64,000 bases of DNA from Panopea generosa (Eukaryota; Mollusca; Bivalvia; Adapedonta; Hiatellidae). Location of the stretch: assembly GCA_029582155.1 (NCBI GenBank), contig CM055901.1, positions 21,121,597-21,185,596 on the forward strand. Reading direction: 5' to 3'. The stretch's first letter is position 1. Each line of letters starts with the position of its first letter. Of the stretch, positions 10,698 through 22,900 are shown in pieces. Both the position numbers and the translations under genes were made by a program. The notes below the pieces were generated by a model that did no database searches, was not told the origin of the DNA, and saw nothing but the letters and a program-made list of their open reading frames with translations.

Positions 10698-11427
10698 AAA
10701 CAAGAGGGTCAAGATGGCCCTATATCGCTCACCTCACTGACCTTGAGTCAACCAACTTAAGTAGATTATATACATGTACACTCAAAATTCCAGAAAAACG
10801 AGATGGGCATGTAGTTAGAATTTTGATTAGTTTTGAAGATGTAACAGATGCCTAGAAGAGTTCAAACTTGGTAGAGGTTCACCTGTGGTAAATGTCAGTG
10901 AAATTACATCGAAATCAGGTCAGTAGATTCTGACAAGAAGGCTTTTGAAGTTTTTACTATAGCTGCCTATATAGTAAACTAGCACCTCACTGTGGCAGTC
11001 ATGTTTTTTTAAAAAATCACAACCCCTCACCCCTTGGCCACCATGTTTTTTGACGAATCAAGATGGCTTGAACAAACTTGTTAGAGGGTCACCCAAGGAA
11101 CATTTCTGTGAAATTATTTTAAAATAGAGCCAGTAGTTTCTGACAAGAATATTTTTTAAGTTTTTACTAATTAAACTTGCCCTGCCCCCTGGCGGCCATG
11201 TTTTGGACAAATCAAGATGGTTTGAACAAACTTGGTAGAGGGTCACCCAAGGAACATTTCTGTAAAGTTATATCAAAATTTGCCATGTGATTTCAGAGGA
11301 GAAGTTGTTAGAAGCTAAAAGTGAACGATGAATGACGGACGACGGCAACAGATGATGGACTGACAGACGACGGCATCAGGCGATCACAAAAGCTCACCTG
11401 TGAACCTTTCACTCAGGTCAGCTAAAA
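10698..11427. mobile_element. 'CAAGAGGG...CAGCTAAAAA' interspersed element
   Basis: Starts AACAAAAAACAAGAGGGTC, soon followed by 'tatatcgctcacct', and ends 'cactcaggtcagctaaaaa'. This start/end pattern recurs in several elements here. Inside are two diverged repeats of about 155 bp (around 11045 and 11205, each with 'agagggtcacccaaggaaca'). It has no ORF. I associate such elements with bivalve genomes; the family name is unknown to me. Confidence 0.6.
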
Positions 11428-11559
11428 ATGGCACAAACATGAAGGATTAATTTTACTACTTTTCATGTTTAATTTAGTATTTTTATCTTCATGTTTCATA
11501 AATATAAAAAGATGATAGAATATTTAGTGTCATTATTATGCAATTGTGTGCTAACAGAC

Positions 11560-11778
11560 AATCAGTACATGGGACTCATGAAGGTTTACCAGTACTCAAG
11601 CACAACCCATCTCAGCAAGTGACTGATTACTTTCCCACTTAAATCAGGGGTGAGAAACAATTGATTTTGATATGCAATATCATATATTAACCATCAAGGA
11701 GACGGTGTCAAGGTGTGGAATTCATGACCCCTGGATTGATAGTCAGAAGTGCTACTGACTCGGCTTACCAGGCCTGGC
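11560..11778 (-). repeat. SINE family A inside duplication unit 1
   Basis: Body words 'aaggtttaccagtactcaag' and 'cctggattgatagtcaga', with a decayed tRNA-like head at the right end ('ctgactcggcttaccaggcc'). Its twin lies at 13096-13314. Confidence 0.75.
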
Positions 11779-12684
11779 AAAGGCAAAAATAAAAATAACA
11801 ACAAAAATAATCTAATATCATGTTGAAAAACGCACCACAACAAAAGGACTTGCTGTTACATTAGATGAACTCAAAAACGGTCCTAACAGCATCCATTAAC
11901 ACAATATTACCATTAGTTTTTTAATCTATTTATTGGTTAGGTGCCGTATATTTATTTAATGACAATTTTTCTTTTGATTCATCAGTGAAAATGACAAACT
12001 GAATAGAATGTTGGGTATGCAAAGATGAAAAATTTAAAAAAAAATGAGTTGGATATTGGTGCTGAAATATATATATATATATATTTTCTACGAGAAGAAA
12101 TTATTTTTTGTTTTTTATTAGTTTATTGTCTGTCGTGTTATTTAAAGTATTGATGTCAATAATATATGTATGTTTGAGGGCCCCATGGAAGATTGATTCA
12201 TTCAAATTAATTATCCCATAAATTAAGACATTATTGTTATTCTATATTTTTATACACAACATGATAAATAGGTAAGTAATTTGTCAAAAAGACATCAATA
12301 GCACAGAATAAAAACTTTTACATGGAATTTGACTTTAATTTATCATAATAAAAAGAGCCAGTAAAAAGAAGCTGTATTTGCTAAAAAAAATTAGAAGAAA
12401 AAAAAAGTTGCAAAACAAATCTCAATTATTTCAATAACTCAGACGCAGACCCAATTTACAAAAAAACTATATATATTTTAACACCAATTAAACAAATTCA
12501 TCCCCATATTGTTCAAATCTAAAAAAAATTCAACATTTATTCAAAATATCACAATGTCTATCAATTAATATTCAATATCAATTGACTTAAATTACCTTTA
12601 AAGGTAGCGTATCAGGAAAACGCTACATATATTTTTAAAAATAAAATTATTTCTAAAATGGATACAAAACAGCCCATAAATATA

Positions 12685-12983
12685 CAACAAGAGTTGTCAG
12701 AAGACAACAAAGCTCGCCTCTGGGTGTCAAAGTCCAAAAAGGGCCATTACTGTGCCAAAATGCAATCCAGAGTTATGGTTCTTGTCTCTGTGTGTTCCAC
12801 TGATGATGGTGAACACACATGCAAAGTTTCATTCACATCCGAAGAGTGGTTGCATAGATATCTGAAACTTAAACACAAAAGTTTAACCTTGGTATCTACA
12901 GACGATGCCGCCGCCGATGACAATGCCGCCGCCGGCATCATGGCAATAGCTCTCTTTGGACTTCGTCCCGGCGAGCTAAAAAT
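12685..12983. mobile_element. Short 'CAAGAG...GAGCTAAAA' element, unit 1
   Basis: Starts ACAACAAGAGTTGTCAGAAG (a potential small hairpin TTGTC/GACAA) and ends GGCGAGCTAAAAATC. A GC-rich core holds repeated GATGCCGCCGCC words. It carries a 109-codon open frame on plus (12658-12987) and an overlapping 107-codon frame on minus. Both arise from the element and are duplicated with it. Related internal text ('gagttatggttcttgt') recurs at 52420-52790. Confidence 0.6.
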
Positions 12984-13076
12984 CTGACTGGTTTGATATT
13001 CTAAACTAGCATCAATTAAATACATGACGACTTTCTCATCGTGATTTGGATTCTTTTTCAGATGAAACAATTTCTA

Positions 13077-14612
13077 CAATTGTGTGCTAACAGACAATCA
13101 GTACATGGGACTCATGAAGGTTTACCAGTACTCAAGCACAACCCATCTCAGCAAGTGACTGATTACTTTCCCACTTAAATCAGGGGTGAGAAACAATTGA
13201 TTTTGATATGCAATATCATATATTAACCATCAAGGAGACGGTGTCAAGGTGTGGAATTCATGACCCCTGGATTGATAGTCAGAAGTGCTACTGACTCGGC
13301 TTACCAGGCCTGGCAAAGGCAAAAATAAAAATAACAACAAAAATAATCTAATATCATGTTGAAAAACGCACCACAACAAAAGGACTTGCTGTTACATTAG
13401 ATGAACTCAAAAACGGTCCTAACAGCATCCATTAACACAATATTACCATTAGTTTTTTAATCTATTTATTGGTTAGGTGCCGTATATTTTTTTAATGACA
13501 ATTTTTCTTTTGATTCATCAGTGAAAATGACAAACTGAATAGAATGTTGGGTATGCAACGATGAAAAATTTAAAAAAAAATGAGTTGGATATTGGTGCTG
13601 AAATATATATATATATATATTTTCTACGAGAAGAAATTATTTTTTGTTTTTTATTAGTTTATTGTCTGTCGTGTTATTTAAAGTATTGATGTCAATAATA
13701 TATGTATGTTTGAGGGCCCCATGGAAGATTGATTCATTCAAATTAATTATCCCATAAATTAAGACATTATTGTTATTCTATATTTTTATACACAACATGA
13801 TAAATAGGTAAGTAATTTGTCAAAAACACATCAATAGCACAGAATAAAAACTTTTACATGGAATTTGACTTTAATTTATCATAATAAAAAGAGCCAGTAA
13901 AAAGAAGCTGTATTTGCTAAAAAAAATTAGAAGAAAAAAAAAGTTGCAAAACAAATCTCAATTATTTCAATAACTCAGACGCAGACCCAATTTACAAAAA
14001 AACTATATATATTTTAACACCAATTAAACAAATTCATCCCCATATTGTTCAAATCTAAAAAAAATTCAACATTTATTCAAAATATCACAATGTCTATCAA
14101 TTAATATTCAATATCAATTGACTTAAATTACCTTTAAAGGTAGCGTATCAGGAAAACGCTACATATATTTTTAAAAATAAAATTATTTCTAAAATGGATA
14201 CAAAACAGCCCATAAATATACAACAAGAGTTGTCAGAAGACAACAAAGCTCGCCTCTGGGTGTCAAAGTCCAAAAAGGGCCATTACTGTGCCAAAATGCA
14301 ATCCAGAGTTATGGTTCTTGTCTCTGTGTGTTCCACTGATGATGGTGAACACACATGCAAAGTTTCATTCACATCCGAAGAGTGGTTGCATAGATATCTG
14401 AAACTTAAACACAAAAGTTTAACCTTGGTATCTACAGACGATGCCGCCGCCGATGACAATGCCGCCGCCGGCATCATGGCAATAGCTCTCTTTGGACTTC
14501 GTCCCGGCGAGCTAAAAATCTGACTGGTTTGATATTCTAAACTAGCATCAATTAAATACATGACGACTTTCTCATCGTGATTTGGATTCTTTTTCAGATG
14601 AAACAATTTCTA
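13077..14612. repeat. 1,536-bp tandem duplication, unit 2
   Basis: Near-identical partner of 11541-13076. Substitutions I saw are at about 13490 (a to t), 13560 (a to c) and 13827 (g to c). Such similarity in non-coding DNA implies a recent event, or an assembly artefact. Confidence 0.96.
13096..13314 (-). repeat. SINE family A inside duplication unit 2
   Basis: Identical by eye to the copy at 11560-11778; it arrived by the tandem duplication and not by independent retroposition. Confidence 0.75.
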
Positions 14613-14911
14613 CAATATGTAATCCAGTATGATGAATCAAATAGAAACAAAAAATGAAATCAATGATTCATTTGATAAGCCATAAAATACATTGCAATTT
14701 TAACTGGAAAATCTATTTTAGTGTAATGTTGGCGTATAGGCCAAATTAGCAAATCCCTTTTCAATATACTATTTTCAGATGGTTAAATAGATATCCTTAT
14801 GACAATATGAGGTCATTGAGTATATATAGGCAAGATATATTGGGGGAAAATGTATATAGCCAATTTTAAAATTCTGAAAAGTCCTGAATCAATTCCTGAT
14901 ATACTTCCTTT
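14136..14911. mobile_element. Inverted-end element (copy 2), carrying a nested CAAGAG element
   Basis: The left end AAAGGTAGCGTATCAGGA and the right end CCTGATATACTTCCTTT match the ends of 3853-4426 and 27023-27577. A CAAGAG element (about 14221-14519) is inserted in it. The breakpoint of the 1,536-bp duplication falls inside it, so the first-unit counterpart (from about 12600) is cut off at 13076. Confidence 0.6.
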
Positions 14912-15003
14912 ATAGGCAAAATAAAGAGGTATTTTGTCACTGTCAAGATTCTTACCCTAATGTTTAGTTCGATAATTACATCTTAATCTTTAAATATATA
15001 AAT

Positions 15004-15420
15004 AAATGAATAGGGTTTTACGGCATAGCAACACATTATAGGTTATTCAACGCCAACAGGAATGAAGATTCCAGGTTCACTCTGCATGTACAAAAACAAC
15101 AAATTAACATACAGATTTTAAAAAAAAATACACCAACAAATAAATATGCAGAATGAACCTAGAACCTTAATACCTGCAGAACTGCAGAGTTTCAGAAAAG
15201 TCTATCGTATTACTCAAACTGTCACTTTTTATGACATGCATGGGCCACAGTGGTCCTATTCTTGCCATCACTCATATGGCTCCCTGAAACCACACAGGGG
15301 TTGATAATTTAACCACACTAGTCAACATGACAAAAAATGATAAAATGAACATGACACCCATTCGGAGGGCGCCTACCCATCTGCAGAGATCGGCAGTGAT
15401 TCTATTCTTAGCCGGAACCA
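15004..15420. repeat. Dispersed repeat, copy 2 of a pair
   Basis: Alignable with 9885-10282 ('aatgaatagggtttta' to 'cttagccggaacca'), about 85-90 percent similar by eye, same orientation. Confidence 0.8.
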
Positions 15421-16373
15421 AGCGGGCTCTTAACCTTTAATGATAAACTTCAGATTTAATTAAACATGATACTATTTAAAAACAAGTGTCTCTTGAACTT
15501 TAGAGGTCAGATAAAGAGTTTAATATATTTCCAAGTAAAAAATACGATTCTTGTGTTTTATTGGATAATATTTCTATATATCAATTTATAATATCGAACT
15601 CTGATGTAATCAAACAACATAATTATAATATCTACTGGTACTCATAAATGATTAATATTTAAAAGTCCATTCACCTAAGTTGTATTTTTTTTTTACCTAT
15701 AAAAAAATACATTAAAGAGGTCAGTCAGGTAAATATTTTGTTTGTGTCATTAACTAAGGTCACAACCCTGACATATTACTGGATAAATGTCAATGTTAAG
15801 CAAAAATAACACAACATGTTTTATTAAACCAGTGTCACAATGTAGCAAAAATTGATTATATTAAATTCATTATAGCTAAACAAATAGATTTCCTTTATTC
15901 ATTCCAATATCAAGGTAAGCAAACAAAATTAATGGTATAAGATGTTTATGAACTTGGAACAACACCATGTTGCAGAATAGCAGCAACAGTAACCTTTGTT
16001 TCAGATTCTACTTTGGTGGAAAATTCCATCCGGATGGATAATTGTTTATCCTGAGTGACAGAATTTTCCACATGAACTGAAAAAAAAAAAACATGAAGGA
16101 AAATTTTTTCTTGCATACAACACTGTAAAGATAATTATTCCAGTCTATTTTTTCATAGAAGAGCAAGAATACCAAAATATTTATAAATGAACATGTCAAT
16201 GCGCAAGGTATTTATAAATGAATACGTCATATGGTGTTATATGAAATACAAGGAATCATTTTCTGGTATGCAAGAATATATAATATTTTAATGCCATGTG
16301 AGAGTTAACTTAATGTAAACAGTCTTTATTGTACTTCACTCTGGGGGATCCAATTGCCCCCATTACATTTTTC
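15421..16373. other. Downstream flank of the ABCA gene; no other gene
   Basis: AT-rich, without coding text. Contains a candidate poly(A) signal for the ABCA transcript at 16325-16330. Confidence 0.45.
16325..16330 (-). terminator. Candidate polyadenylation signal of the ABCA gene
   Basis: The plus strand reads TTTATT (AATAAA on minus), about 490 bp past the stop codon at 16820-16822. Other AT-rich hexamers are nearby, so the site is only a candidate. Confidence 0.35.
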
Positions 16374-16553
16374 ATTAATGCAAGCATGCAAAAAATATAG
16401 GATATTTCCCCGACATACAAACAGATGCATTTTTTATCACATGTTTTGAAACTTAAATTTGTAATTAATGCGAACATGCCAAAAATATCAGACATTTCCC
16501 GAAATGCAAACAGATGCAATTTTTATCACGTTTTGAAACTTAAGCATGTTGCT
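16374..16553. repeat. 90-bp tandem duplication in the presumed ABCA 3' UTR
   Basis: Two copies starting 'attaatgc' at 16374 and 16464, each with 'acagatgca' and 'gttttgaaactta'. It lies between the stop codon and the candidate poly(A) signal. Confidence 0.8.
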
Positions 16554-16819
16554 ACTGATTTATGAAACAATGTAATATTGTTTCCGTGTATAAGGCAGCA
16601 CAATATTATAACAAAATATCAACAACTTTAGTTATACATCACATTATCATAACGCATTATCATAACAAAATATTGACTATTAACTGTACATTATAAGAAT
16701 CACACAATCATGATGATACTGTATTCATATCACATACTTTCACATCCAATTTTACGCATGAAGCACTGTAATGGAGGTAATGCCTCCATTTTTTTTTACA
16801 TTTATCTTCTAAAAGTTTT

Positions 16820-16960
16820 TTATATTTCAGGGTCTGGTATGAAACTCCTTGGTGTGTCATCATCAAACTTGCTGATGGGACGACCCTGTTTTGGAGGTCG
16901 TCTTTTTATTTCATCCTCAATATTGAAGTCGTCCCCCTTTGCAACCTCTTCCTCCTTCAT
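16820..16960 (-). CDS. ABCA1-like: ABCA exon w25 (last; tail and stop)
   Basis: Phase-0 exon of 46 codons plus TAA (16820-16822), after an acceptor with a strong T-run at 16961-16962. Encodes an acidic/basic tail beginning [11 protein letters not shown] and ending FIPDPEI. It has no resemblance to the human ABCA1 end and no obvious PDZ-binding terminus. It is separated from w24 by a 5.9-kb intron, so a different last exon is conceivable, though frame and acceptor fit well. Confidence 0.78.
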   Translation of the reverse strand: MKEEEVAKGDDFNIEDEIKRRPPKQGRPISKFDDDTPRSFIPDPEI

Positions 16961-19900
16961 CTAAAAAAAAAAATGGCAGCATTAACTTATCTCAATTCAA
17001 AATAGTACAGCAGTTTGTTGTGTTTTTCCAACTCATCTGGCAGTTTAATGAAGTGCATTTCATTGATTTATCAGGTAGTTTATCATATCACATGTTTATC
17101 AGATCACAAGTTTTCCAGCTGACTTATCAGGCAGCCATATGTATTTTAGTTGACCTGTTAGGTGTATTTGATGTAGAAGTTTATTTATCAGGCAGTCAAA
17201 TGAATTTTAGTTGACCTGTTAGGTGTATTTGATGTAGAAATTTATTTATCCGGCAGTCAAATGTGTTTTAGTTGACCTATTAGGTGTATTTGATGTAGAA
17301 ATTTATTTATCAGGCAGCCATATGTATTTTAGTTGACGTGTTAGGTGGTCATGATGTAGAACTTTATTTATCCGGCAGTCAAATGTATTTTAGTTGACCT
17401 GTTAGGTGGTAATGATGTAGAAATTTATTTATCTGGCAGTCAAATGTGTTTTAGTTGACCTGTTAGGTGGTCATGATGTAGAACTTTATTTATCAGGCAG
17501 TCAAATGTGATTTAGTTGACCTGTTAGGTAGTCATGATGTAGAAATTTATTTATCCGGCAATCAAATGTGTTTTAGTTGACCTGTTAGGTGTATTTGATG
17601 TAGAAATTTATTTATCAGGCAGTCAAGTGTATTTTAGTTGACCTTTTAGGTGTATTTGATTTAGAAATTTATTTATCCGGCAGTCAAATGTGTTTTAGTT
17701 GACCTGTTAGGTGTATTAAATGTAGAAATTTATTTATCAGGCAGTCAAATGTATTTTAGTTGACCTGTTAGGTGTATTTGATGTAGAAATTTATTTATAA
17801 GGCAGCCATATGTATTTTAGATGACCTGTTAGGTGGTCATGATGTAGAACTTTATTTATCCGGCAGTCAAATGTGTTTTAGTTGACCTGTTAGGTGTATT
17901 TGATGTAGAAATTTATTTATCAGGCAGTCAAATGTCTTTTAGTTGACCTGTTAGGTGGTCATGATGTAAAAATTTATTTATCAGGCAGTCAAATGTGTTT
18001 TAGTTGACCTCTTAGGTGTATTTGATGTAGAAATTTATTTATCAGGCAGTCAAATGTGTTTTAGCTGACCTGTTAGGTGGTCATGATGTAAAAATTTATT
18101 TATCAGGCAGTCAAATGTGTTATAATTAACCTGTTAGGTGGTCATGATGTAGAAATTTATTTATCCGGCAGTCGTATGTGTTTAAGTTGACTTGTTAGGT
18201 GCTTAGGTAGTTATGAATGATTACAGAGTTTATATACTGCAATTACAAATCAACAAATTGACTTAAAATTTTACCTCAAACTGCAAAGTATAAATACAAG
18301 ATTATGTTGCAAAGTCATCAAACAATAACAATAACATAAAACTAATATAACATAACATAATTTTATTCAGTCAAAGTTTATAGCCTACAATATAAGAATA
18401 CCTATATTTAATGTACAAGAAAGCAATTACCTGTGCATTTTGAATAGTTATTTCCCAGATATGGTAATAATTCTTCACTTGCTATTTTATCAACATTTAG
18501 TTTGGATGCAGCCCTATGTTAGTCCTTGACAAAATTATTATATTGTATTGATAAAGAAATCAGACCCTAGCTGGGAAGAAACAAGTGCATGATGGGTGTG
18601 TAAGCCAATTAAGTATGTATAGCCATGGGTAGACATTAACTGATGCGAATAAACTAGGACATATTTATATCTGTCTCTTAAGCAGTTTTCCATTTAATTG
18701 ATACAAATATAATCTTGGACAGCATTATAGAGTTATATTTATCTTATAAGAAGTTTTGTATGTAACTGATACAAAATTAGACAGTGTTATAAATGTAAAC
18801 TTAGACAGCGTTACATTCATCTTATATACCAGTACCTGTATGCAGTTTTCTATGTAATTAATACAAATGGACTTGGGCACTTTTAAATCCAGCTATATAA
18901 GCAATTATTTTGTATTTCTAGGCAGTTTTGTATTTTATTTGTACAAACAAGAATTAGACATTGTTACATCCATCTTTTGAGCAAAGTTTTGTATCATATT
19001 AACTTGTTAGACCATTAAATTTCTGCTTAACAAGCAAAGTTTTGTATGTTAATATTAAGAATTCAGAGTATCATAAATCAGAATATCATATGTCCATTTT
19101 ATAAGCAAAGTCTTGTATGTTATTGATACAATACAGAGCTGTGACCTTGACCTTTGACAAACAGACCTAAGTCAGTAGCATGACACATCATCTTGTCACA
19201 GTGAACATTTGTGCAAAGGTATGTAAAAATGCAATCACAACTAAAGAAGATACAGTCCGGACAGGACGAAAAACAGTGTATACATTGGATTTACAAACAC
19301 TTGACCTTAAGCTATGACCTTGACCTTTGACAAACAGACCCAAGTCATTCACATGACACATTGTCTTGTCCAAGTGAAAGTTTGTGCCAATTTATTTAAA
19401 ATTTCAATCTCAACTAAAGAAGATAAGATCCGGACAACAGCAGACGGAAGGAGCTGTGACCTTGACCTTTGATGAACAGACCCAAGTGAGTCACATGACA
19501 CATTGTCTTGTCCTTGAGAACATTTTTGCCAAGTAATTTAAAATTCCAATTTCAACTAAAGAAGATACGGTCTGGACAAGAGGAAACAGTGTATACATTA
19601 GATTTTCAATGACTTGACCTTGAGCTATGACCTAGACCTTTGACGAACAGATCCAACTCAGTTGAATGTTACATTGTCTTATCCTAGTGAACATTTGTGC
19701 CAAGGGCCTTGAGCTATTACCTAGAACTTCGACAAACAGACCCAAGTCAGTTGCATGTTACATGGTCTTGTTCTAGGGAACATTTGTGCCAATCTATTTA
19801 AAATTCCAATAACAACTAAAGAAGATACAAGATACAGTCCAGACAAGAGGAAACATAGTGTATACATTGGATTTCCATACACTTGACCTTGAGCTATGAC

Positions 19901-22900
19901 CTAGACTTTTGGTGAAAAAAATACATCGTCTTGTACTAGTTAACATTTGTTATTATTTTTTAAAACTCCAATCACAACTGAAGGAAATATGTTGTGGACA
20001 GTAGAGGACATATGGATGGACACAGCCTATTTTATATCCCTATACTCCGCTCTATGAGTAGTGGCGGGGGATAATTAGACAACTATATGCCCATTTTATA
20101 AGCAAGGTTTTGTATGTGACTGATACAAATAAACATAATAAGACGATGATTATATACTTACTTTATAAGCAAGGTTGTATGTTACTGATAGAAATGAACT
20201 TAGACAATTATATATCTTTCTTTAAAATAAGCAATGTTAGTGTATTGGAAAGACAGCCATGTGTTCGTCTGAGCAGGAACATGCTTTACTGTGGTGGAAG
20301 TGTTGCCTGAGTGATGTTATAAATACACAACGATTTTCAGAACTGGCTCAGACCCATTGTCTGTATCCTTTTCTAAGGTTGAAAACAAATATACATGTAA
20401 TCAGAACTACGAAAACACATGAAACTGATGAAAGGTATTCCATTTCTTGCGTACCAGATAAAAATACAGATATTTTTACCTGGATTAGATATTTCTATCT
20501 CACCCAGAGGCTGAGATTAAATTGGTGTTGGAAGCATCTATGACATGACAAACAAAATATGTGACATTAATTACAAAATTTGACATCGTAAAAGTGATCA
20601 TGGTAAAAAGTATAATTAAGATTTTAATCTAAATAATCATTCAGTGTGTTGGGTATGACCCATTTAAGATTCTTATATTCTCACATAACAGACAAGAATA
20701 TCTGCCAGTGACCAGTGATATATTTTTAGATCACCCACAATTAAATATATAAATTCTCATGCTTGTAAAATGAATACGCTAGTGCAGTCAAACCTGTCTT
20801 AAGCAGCCATTCGAGGGAAGCATCAAAAGTGGCCTTTTAAGACAGGTTGTTGTTTTATAAAGGCTAATTTGCTCTGAAAGCATAGAATTTGGAAATACCG
20901 TATATCCCTTATTAACACCCCCGGGGTGTTATATTTTACAAGGTGGAGGCGTTTATAAAAGATAAAAAAAGCAAATTTAACAACAGTTAAAAATGCAATA
21001 AAACCAATAAAACCCTGGAAAAAACCTTAAATCCAGTTTAAATCCCCGAAAAAGTGGTTCAGAATTATTTGAGAGTGAATGAAACAAACGGCATAGGATG
21101 AAAAAAAGCTGAAATTCTGTATAAAATTACTAGTCTGCGAACTGGAATATCCAAATTTATGGTCAGTGTACTCTTCACTTTAAATCACTTGGACGCTTGC
21201 TCTTATCAATGTGGAACAACGAGCTTTCAGCGTACACAGACCAATAGCATTTTCCGACGTTTTGTAATGTTTTAATTGACAGATGGCATATTTACTTGTT
21301 TTGAACGGCAAATATGGGGAAGTGTTTATTCAACCAAAAGTGGTTAAGTGGTTACCCAAGATATAAACAATTGGTTAAGAGTTCAAAGGTAATAAACACT
21401 CCGCTAATTGTTGTCTGTGTAACAAAATAATCGATCAGGGAAAGATGAGCAAATACGCACTCCACTCGCATATATGTTGTTTTTTTTTAATTTTCCATAA
21501 AAAAGAGGGGTGGGGGGGAGGGGGGGGGGGGGCGTTTATTAGAGCTTCATAGAGTTGACCACTAGCACAGGTTTATCTGTATAAATAATTTTATTCTTAA
21601 ACGACGGTTAATTCCAAGCAGATCTCTGGAATGATGATAAGGTGTATGGATTGTCATTTAATAAATGAAATATTGTCGAGAAAAAAAACAAGAGCACCGC
21701 AAGCAGTTGCAGACGCTCATCTTTTTTCCAAATCTATTATGAATTTCATATTCAGTGAAGTAAACTTTTTAAACATGATGGTGATTAGTTTAAAAAATCA
21801 ATACTATTACTGGGTTGATAACAAAGTTGGAATGGGGCTGACCATTTGATTCAATACAAAAAAAAATTAAAGAAAAAAGGCAGTGATTGGGGGTCAGGAT
21901 CTTTGGATCAATACAAAGATGAAATGGGGCAGAGTATTTGATTTTATAAAAAAAAAAAATTAAAAAAAAAAAAAATTGGGGGGGGGTTGCTAGGGGTTGA
22001 GGGTCTTGGGGTTGGTAACAAAGTTGAAATTGGGCAGAGTATTTGACTTAAATACAAAACAAAATTAAAAAAAAAAAATGGCGGGGATGGGGGCTGGGGG
22101 ATAGGTGGGGGGTTGTGTAGGGGTGAGGGTCTCTGCATCGGTAACAAATCTGAAATGGGGCAGAGTATTTGATTTAATACAAAACAAATTTTAAAAAAAA
22201 TAATAAAGAAATGGGCAGCAGTGTGGGGGTCTTGGATGGGCTCGGGCAGGAAGTCCATTAAATAGGTCAGTGATGTAAACTTTTTTTAAGCTGATGTTGA
22301 TCAGCTTACAGAATTATTATTATTATAATCAAATTAATATTACTGAAAAATAAAATTTATTTAAAATAAAAAATAAAAAATTCAAACCAAAAATTTTAAC
22401 TTAAGGTTTTTAAGCAGTTTAGTCACCAAAACATGAGTAGTTTGTTCAAAAACAGAGAAAAAGCTGGGATAAACATAAAACTTTAACCAAACCCAAGCTA
22501 AATAAAAAACTTTAACCTAAGCTTTGAGAGCCCAAAGTATGTAAATTTAGGTAAGTTAGCTATATATATTGTTTGTATAACATGATATGAATGTGTTTAT
22601 GAAGTTTAGTCATCATAACACGAGTAGTTTTTTCAGAAATGAGCTAAACATTAAACTTCAACCAGCGGACATTGATGATAACGCCAGGGTCATGACAATA
22701 GCTCTTCATTTTTTTCAAAGACGAGCTAAAAAGGGCCCAAAACCCCAATTAAACAAAACATGTACATGATAAACATGCAGACTCTGATTCAGATCAAGAG
22801 ACCTAGCTTTCATTACTATGACTGCATATATCACATCCTCATACCTGATATGGTAAACTGATAATCGGTGCGTCATGGTGAATGTCAGGGCGGGTAATAA

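Larger units (their letters stand above)
11541..13076. repeat. 1,536-bp tandem duplication, unit 1
   Basis: Base-for-base parallel to 13077-14612 with no indel noticed and three substitutions seen by eye. The unit contains a SINE-A copy (about 11560-11778), AT-rich DNA, the start of an AAAGG-ended element (from about 12600) and an embedded CAAGAG element (12685-12983). The word CAAT occurs at the start of each unit and again at 14613-14616, after unit 2. Confidence 0.96.

Noticed and set aside
12658-13070. 109-codon plus and 107-codon minus ORFs, repeated at 14194-14606
   Set aside because: Part of a short interspersed element and duplicated by the 1,536-bp event; identity reflects the young duplication, not selection.
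16939-17214. 91-codon plus-strand ORF
   Set aside because: Antisense to the w25 acceptor and into the 61-bp minisatellite; no coding signature.
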